A DNA stretch of 9,928 nt from an uncultured Eubacteriales bacterium (GTDB lineage: Bacteria > Bacillota > Clostridia > Oscillospirales > Oscillospiraceae): assembly GCA_905201305.1 (NCBI GenBank), contig CAJKNS010000073.1, forward strand, positions 1 through 9,928. The letters run 5' to 3'. This document shows, one piece after another, positions 6,399-9,928 of the stretch; the first letter of the stretch is position 1; the number at the start of each line of letters is the position of its first letter. The notes below the pieces were generated by a model. The model saw nothing but the letters and a program-made list of their open reading frames with translations. It made no database searches and was not told the DNA's origin. The position numbers were made by a program, and so were the translations under genes.

Positions 6399-6727
6399 CG
6401 CTGGAACAGACGATTCTCAACCGCCGAATTCTCTGCACCGTAACAGCGCTGGACGATGGCATCCATGTGCTGCTCACCGGCGGCGACAAGGGGCACATTG
6501 GCGCGGTTTCCGTCTGCGATCCGGATGCTGAGCCGGAAACCATGACTCTGCCCGGGCATAAGGAGCAATTTGTCACGGTGCCCTGGTCCAAAGCCATTGC
6601 AGACACCGCCCGTCAGCGCTGCTGCGTGGTCTGCGGCATCCACTATGACAATGCCGCGCCGGAGGAAATTAAGACCATTATGGCAGGCACAGACCGGCTG
6701 CTCCATGAGGTGCTTGCCGCACTGTAG
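6395..6727 (+). CDS. LpdD-like accessory protein of phenolic acid decarboxylase (prenylated flavin chaperone type)
   Basis: This is a 110-residue protein. Its conserved-looking core is L-L-T-G-G-D-K-G-H-I-G-A-V-S-V (26-40), with P-G-H-K-E (53-57), a cysteine pair C77-C80 and G-I-H-Y-D-N-A (81-87). I recognise this pattern as the small third protein of gallate/hydroxybenzoate decarboxylase operons (LpdD, described as a chaperone for the prenylated flavin). The assignment comes from recall of the motif plus operon position, not from an alignment. The start chosen is the ATG at 6395, which overlaps the ubiX stop as ATGA and has AGGGA (6383-6387) 7 nt upstream, implying translational coupling. 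An alternative ATG at 6377 would add six residues and destroy that arrangement. It is the last gene before the terminator. Confidence 0.75.
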   Translation: MTLEQTILNRRILCTVTALDDGIHVLLTGGDKGHIGAVSVCDPDAEPETMTLPGHKEQFVTVPWSKAIADTARQRCCVVCGIHYDNAAPEEIKTIMAGTDRLLHEVLAAL

Positions 6728-6740
6728 CGCCGCAAAAAAG

Positions 6741-6779
6741 AAGCATACGAACGCGACATTCCGCATTCGTATGCTTTTT
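6741..6779. terminator. Bidirectional hairpin terminator between convergent genes
   Basis: AAGCATACGAA (6741-6751) pairs perfectly with TTCGTATGCTT (6766-6776). A T-run follows on the plus strand (6775-6779). An A-run before the stem (6734-6739) gives a T-run for minus-strand transcripts. It can end both the decarboxylase operon and the small membrane-protein gene. Confidence 0.88.
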
Positions 6780-6791
6780 ATTTCTTCCTGG

Positions 6792-6977
6792 TTATTCCAC
6801 TACCGTCTCCTGCACAATGCCATTGAGGGCTTCTACCGTTTTTGCAGGCACATCCTGCTCCCGTGCAATAACGCCGGTTTTCAGCAGTACGGTCAGCGCC
6901 ACCAGCACCAGAACGGTTACAATGCCCGCACGCAGAGATAGCACAGCCAGGGACTTTTCCTGATTGTTGGATTTCAT
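6792..6977 (-). CDS. Small single-pass membrane protein, 61 residues, function unknown
   Basis: I do not recognise this protein. It has a charged N-terminus (MKSNNQEKS) and one hydrophobic segment at about residues 17-32 (A-G-I-V-T-V-L-V-L-V-A-L-T-V-L-L). A short acidic tail (about 34-61) is predicted to be helical. The positive charge around R16 and K33 leaves topology uncertain. It is a convincing gene despite its size: a perfect AGGAGG (6985-6990) lies 7 nt upstream of the ATG, a TTGCAT-17-TATGAT promoter lies further upstream, and a terminator lies 13 bp after the stop. It is monocistronic and convergent with the decarboxylase operon. It could be a small stress or envelope peptide or a regulator of a membrane complex, but no function can be assigned. 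Confidence 0.8.
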   Translation of the reverse strand: MKSNNQEKSLAVLSLRAGIVTVLVLVALTVLLKTGVIAREQDVPAKTVEALNGIVQETVVE

Positions 6978-7034
6978 CGGTTATCCTCCTGTTTTCTGAC
7001 CGCACAGCCGCAGCTCCGCTGTCAATCGACCAAC

Positions 7035-7063
7035 ATCATACACTACTTTTGTACAAAATGCAA
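7035..7063 (-). promoter_or_regulatory. Promoter of the 61-residue membrane protein, with palindrome in the spacer
   Basis: On the minus strand TTGCAT (7058-7063) and TATGAT (7035-7040) are separated by 17 bp. The spacer contains TTTTGTACAAAA (7047-7058), a perfect 12-bp palindrome that runs to the edge of the -35 and could be a repressor operator. The transcript leader would be about 50 nt. Confidence 0.65.
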
Positions 7064-7130
7064 TCTACTTACAGAAATTTTAAATGGATTATAAATGTTC
7101 CATGCGCTGCGCTTCCTCCAGCACAGGAAA

Positions 7131-7165
7131 GCACCCCGGGATCGTATCAAACGATCCCGGGGTGC
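7131..7165 (-). terminator. Strong GC-rich hairpin, probable terminator of the permease gene
   Basis: GCACCCCGGGATCGT (7131-7145) pairs perfectly over 15 bp with ACGATCCCGGGGTGC (7151-7165) around a 5-nt loop. It starts 4 bp after the permease stop codon. On the minus strand it is followed by TTTCCT, a short T-tract, so termination may be incomplete; the stem could also protect the mRNA 3' end. Confidence 0.75.
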
Positions 7166-7169
7166 AATG

Positions 7170-8606
7170 TTATGCATCTTTCTGAACCGATTCGGGCGCT
7201 TCCTCCGCTTCCTTTTTGCTGCCGAAATCTCGAGTCAGCAGCCATTCGCAGATAAAGGAGATCACAATGCCAACCAGCAGACCGGTCTGGGGATTGGTAA
7301 TGGCAAGCACGCCGCCAATCAGACCCGCAACACCCCGCTGGGTATTGTTTTTGCACAGTCCAAGCGCCACATAGAAGCAGCCAAATGCCTGGATCATCAG
7401 CGTCAAACTCATGGACAAGGGAAGAATCGGACGAATCAGCGCCACCAGCGGCAGGATCAGACAGCAAACCCATTTTGCCACGTTAAACGTAATGCAGCCG
7501 CCAAAGAAGGAATACATATTCTCCTTGCCGGTCTTATACCGCTCACAGATGGTTACCATCATTGCAGACCAGAGGGGACCAGACAGGGTGACCGTGGGGA
7601 AAAACAGGCTTTGCAGAATGTTTCTGACGCCGCAGCAGATATTGGTGAGATTGGGATTCACCTTGACGTCCTCATCCGGGCGATACTGCTTGGCGTCCTC
7701 CAGGAACTCCGTTCCGGTGACAATATCGCCAAAGGAGATGATATATGCCACCACCGCCATCACAGCCGCAGAGGAGATCACATGCCAGGAGGGCAGCCCC
7801 AATGCCGTCAGGCAGAAGTTGCCCAGTACATATTTCAGTCCGGGAATGGGGTTGAAGATGACGCCGTCAGACAGCACATTCACCGGCGTGGAAATTTCAC
7901 CTGCCAGCATTCCTACAATATATGCCAGCAGCAGCGCCGGCACAAAGCCGCACTTTGCCAGAAACTTGATGAACTTATGGCCTGGCTTGTTTTTCTGCCG
8001 GTTGAAGCCCAGGGAAAACAGCAGGAACAGCGCTGCCAAAACGCCCACGGAAAAGCTGATGGGAGAGCCATAAAAGCCCACGCCGCCGCTTTCCACCGCT
8101 GCAAAGCCATATTTTCCGATGACTGCGGAAAAGCCCGCGCCAATGAGAATGCCCGCCTTTACCGACACTGGAACCTTGTGCACCAGCTTGGAGGCAAGCC
8201 CCGTGATGCCAAGAACCAAATACAAGAGTCCCAAAATCAGCTGCAGCATCACCAGCGCCTGAATCCGTTCCGTGGTATTCTGGAAGGACAGCAGCCACGT
8301 TGTAACCAGTGGAATTGCCGGGGTAATCCAGCCGCCCACAATGGGATCGCCTACGATATTTTGAAATACATACAGCAGTTCGTGAATACAGACAATGGAC
8401 AGCGCCACGGAGAAGGGCAGTCCAAAAATGTCCTGCAAATACGCCACCGCAGATACGCCGGTTACAAACACCACCATTGCCTGGATCATTTCCGGCAGCT
8501 CCCAGGGGGCATGGACAAAGGGGATTCGAATCCGGAACATGCCCAATTTTATGGCAGGCTGTTCGGCGCCCTCCGCCCTGTGGGCTGATTTCATCATGAT
8601 TGCCAT
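7170..8606 (-). CDS. Putative multi-spanning permease, SulP/NCS2 (UraA-fold) type
   Basis: This 478-residue protein is very hydrophobic, with roughly 12-14 membrane segments (for example about 41-60, 66-82, 118-136, 151-170, 184-200, 221-238, 262-293, 325-352, 366-392, 396-417 and 424-456). The stretch F-G-D-I-V-T-G-T-E-F-L-E-D-A-K...N-P-N-L-T-N-I-C-C-G-V-R-N (292-329) followed by S-L-F-F-P-T-V-T-L-S-G-P (333-344) resembles in layout the conserved late region of SulP and NCS2 transporters (F-x-E-S...N-Q-E-L...G-L-x-N...F-x-G-x-P-x-T-G-S). The charged C-terminus (461-478) is cytoplasmic. AAAGGAG (8616-8622) supports the ATG at 8606; in-frame ATGs a few codons later are possible. It has its own consensus promoter. 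The substrate is unknown: an anion, nucleobase or aromatic acid are all open. Proximity to the decarboxylase operon is suggestive, but it is transcribed separately. Confidence 0.6.
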   Translation of the reverse strand: MAIMMKSAHRAEGAEQPAIKLGMFRIRIPFVHAPWELPEMIQAMVVFVTGVSAVAYLQDIFGLPFSVALSIVCIHELLYVFQNIVGDPIVGGWITPAIPLVTTWLLSFQNTTERIQALVMLQLILGLLYLVLGITGLASKLVHKVPVSVKAGILIGAGFSAVIGKYGFAAVESGGVGFYGSPISFSVGVLAALFLLFSLGFNRQKNKPGHKFIKFLAKCGFVPALLLAYIVGMLAGEISTPVNVLSDGVIFNPIPGLKYVLGNFCLTALGLPSWHVISSAAVMAVVAYIISFGDIVTGTEFLEDAKQYRPDEDVKVNPNLTNICCGVRNILQSLFFPTVTLSGPLWSAMMVTICERYKTGKENMYSFFGGCITFNVAKWVCCLILPLVALIRPILPLSMSLTLMIQAFGCFYVALGLCKNNTQRGVAGLIGGVLAITNPQTGLLVGIVISFICEWLLTRDFGSKKEAEEAPESVQKDA

Positions 8607-8653
8607 GGCATCGTGCTCCTTTATGTTGGTTTTGTGAAGATATTGTGAACATT

Positions 8654-8682
8654 ATCATAGCATCGTTCTAAACAATTGTCAA
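8654..8682 (-). promoter_or_regulatory. Consensus promoter of the permease gene with overlapping inverted repeats
   Basis: On the minus strand TTGACA (8677-8682) and TATGAT (8654-8659, preceded by TGC) are separated by 17 bp. ACAATTGT (8672-8679), an 8-bp palindrome, overlaps the -35. TGTCAATT (8677-8684) also forms an inverted repeat with ATTTGACA (8696-8703; 7 of 8) across 11 bp. Either could bind a regulator. No terminator is seen between the deacetylase stop and this promoter, so readthrough from upstream is possible. Confidence 0.78.
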
Positions 8683-8731
8683 TTCATTCAACACAATTTG
8701 ACATAAAGAATACATCTGCACCGAAAAATTG

Positions 8732-9928
8732 TCATTTCATGGCACTGCCGTAGGTGTCTATGGTGGTGGTTCTGGCGGCGTAGAGGCGAGGAATGGTATA
8801 ATAATTGCCGTCGGTGGTCCATTTTCCGCCGTTGGCAATGATCGCAAAGTCGTAGTATTTCTTTGCCAGCTCAATGGTGGTATTGTTATAGCTGCCGGCG
8901 GGATAGGACAGGACATAGGGGATTTTGCCGGTGACCTGGGCAATATCCAGCTGAGACTGCCGCAGCTCATTCTCCTGCTCCTCCGCCCCCAGTTTGGCGA
9001 GTTCATTATGATTCACCGTATGACTCTGGATCTCCACAAAACCGGAATCGCTCATTTCCTTTGCCTGCTCGTTGTTGATATCATGCTCCGTTCCCAGCGA
9101 CGTGGTAACTACAAATACGGTTGCTTTCATATTGAATTCCTTCAGCAGCGGGAACAGCTCGGTATACGTGCCGATATATCCGTCGTCAAAGGTCAGAATC
9201 ACCGGCTTATCATAATCCTCCAGATGGGTCAGATCCGAGAAGAAAATGGTCTGATAGCCGTTGTCCTGCAAATATTGCAGCTGCTCCCGCATATTGCTGG
9301 GAGAAACGAACAGGGATTCGATGCCCCAGAGGTTGTCACCCACCTCGTGATACATCCAAATCGGCACCGACCTTCCCTGTGCAATCTGATCGGTACCCGG
9401 CATTTTCGTTACATACGCCGTGTAGGTGCTGTCGTCCCATAGGAGATACAGCCCCGCCTGCTGGGCAACCATTCGAAGGGGAATCCAATATTCCTCCTGC
9501 TGTCCCACAAAATGCACGCCAATTTCTCCCGACTCCGGCAGCATCGCCGAACCGTCGGTTTCCACAAAGTCCAGGGAAATTGCCGTTCCGTCATACGCCG
9601 TAAGACTGGTCCCATCCATATCCTCTGTCAGCGTCAGCCAGGGATAAACCTTCGCCAGCTCCTCCAGCTTCACATAGGTATGGTCCCCCAGCTTCAAGCT
9701 GCCGAGCGTTACGCCGTCTGCCACCACCCGCGGTCCCGCTGCCACGGATTCTGTCAGAGATTCCGGCAGCGGTGTGGGTGTGGGTGTTGCGGCAGGCGTC
9801 ACAGAAGTAGCTGCTGCCGACTCTATCTCAGCGCCGGACACTGATGCCGGATTGCTCTCCTTCTGAACACCCCATGCCGACGGTGCCGCGCTTGGTACTG
9901 ACTCCGGCTGCTCTGCCGACGCAATTTG
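8732..9928 (-). CDS. Polysaccharide deacetylase (NodB domain) with N-terminal stalk domain, 5' end cut by window edge
   Basis: The frame is open from the stop (TGA, 8732-8734) to the right edge, so the true start and any signal peptide lie outside; 398 residues are visible. Numbering from the visible N-terminus, residues 1-65 are a Ser/Ala/Pro/Thr/Glu-rich linker, as expected just after an export signal. Residues about 67-177 resemble the copper amine oxidase N-terminal-like stalk domain common in clostridial surface proteins (V-A-D-G-V-T-L...Y-V-K-L-E-E-L-A...W-I-P-L-R-M-V-A-Q-Q-A-G). The NodB deacetylase domain follows: P-I-W-M-Y-H-E-V (189-196), T-F-D-D-G-Y (246-251) with the catalytic and metal-binding Asp pair, S-H-T-V-N-H (302-307) with the two metal-binding His, and S-Y-P-A-G-S-Y-N (341-348). 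These enzymes remove acetyl groups from peptidoglycan or other N-acetylated glycans outside the membrane. A GTG at 9841 could be an internal start but leaves no export signal, so I reject it. Confidence 0.9.
   Translation of the reverse strand, partial: QIASAEQPESVPSAAPSAWGVQKESNPASVSGAEIESAAATSVTPAATPTPTPLPESLTESVAAGPRVVADGVTLGSLKLGDHTYVKLEELAKVYPWLTLTEDMDGTSLTAYDGTAISLDFVETDGSAMLPESGEIGVHFVGQQEEYWIPLRMVAQQAGLYLLWDDSTYTAYVTKMPGTDQIAQGRSVPIWMYHEVGDNLWGIESLFVSPSNMREQLQYLQDNGYQTIFFSDLTHLEDYDKPVILTFDDGYIGTYTELFPLLKEFNMKATVFVVTTSLGTEHDINNEQAKEMSDSGFVEIQSHTVNHNELAKLGAEEQENELRQSQLDIAQVTGKIPYVLSYPAGSYNNTTIELAKKYYDFAIIANGGKWTTDGNYYTIPRLYAARTTTIDTYGSAMK

Noticed and set aside
7095..8588. 497-codon open frame antisense to the permease
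   Set aside because: It is rich in His, Gln, Asn and Arg, as expected from reading a membrane protein gene backwards, and it would start inside the region holding the permease terminator.

Overview
The window looks like a chromosomal segment of a mid-to-high-GC gut-type Firmicute, probably a clostridial (Oscillospirales-like) anaerobe. I base this on strong AGGAGG-type ribosome binding sites, TTGACA/TATAAT promoters with extended -10 elements, a Cthe_2159-like beta-helix lipoprotein, and a phenolic-acid decarboxylase operon of UbiD/UbiX/LpdD type. The genus assignment is inference; no rRNA or marker gene is present.

Layout. On the minus strand, 1-726 is the N-terminal part of a U32-family protein (tRNA/rRNA hydroxylation type) that runs off the left edge. 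A 325-bp intergenic region holds two back-to-back extended -10 promoters. On the plus strand, 1052-3058 encodes a large secreted lipoprotein with a repetitive beta-helix body and a Gly/Pro/Phe tail, followed by a clear terminator. Next comes a LysR-type regulator (3168-4049) with its own promoter, then a 293-bp control region, then three tightly packed genes: ubiD-like (4343-5818), ubiX-like (5829-6398) and an lpdD-like small gene (6395-6727). That operon ends at a bidirectional hairpin terminator. On the minus strand follow a 61-residue single-pass membrane protein (6792-6977), a multi-membrane-span permease of the SulP/NCS2 (UraA-fold) type (7170-8606), and a polysaccharide deacetylase with an N-terminal stalk domain (8732-9928, open at the right edge).

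How the genes may work together. UbiX makes the prenylated flavin cofactor, the UbiD-like enzyme uses it to decarboxylate a (hydroxy)aromatic acid, and the LpdD-like protein is the accessory protein typical of gallate/hydroxybenzoate decarboxylase operons. The LysR protein is the obvious regulator. A 15-bp palindrome of LysR-box form (T-N11-A) lies about 63 bp before the predicted start of transcription of a well-formed promoter upstream of ubiD.

The most unusual structure is a 160-bp miniature inverted-repeat element (4151-4310) with 17-bp terminal inverted repeats and a CTCA direct repeat at both flanks. It sits between that promoter and ubiD, so it would be transcribed as a highly folded 5' leader. 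Nothing in the window looks like a defence system, CRISPR array or prophage.
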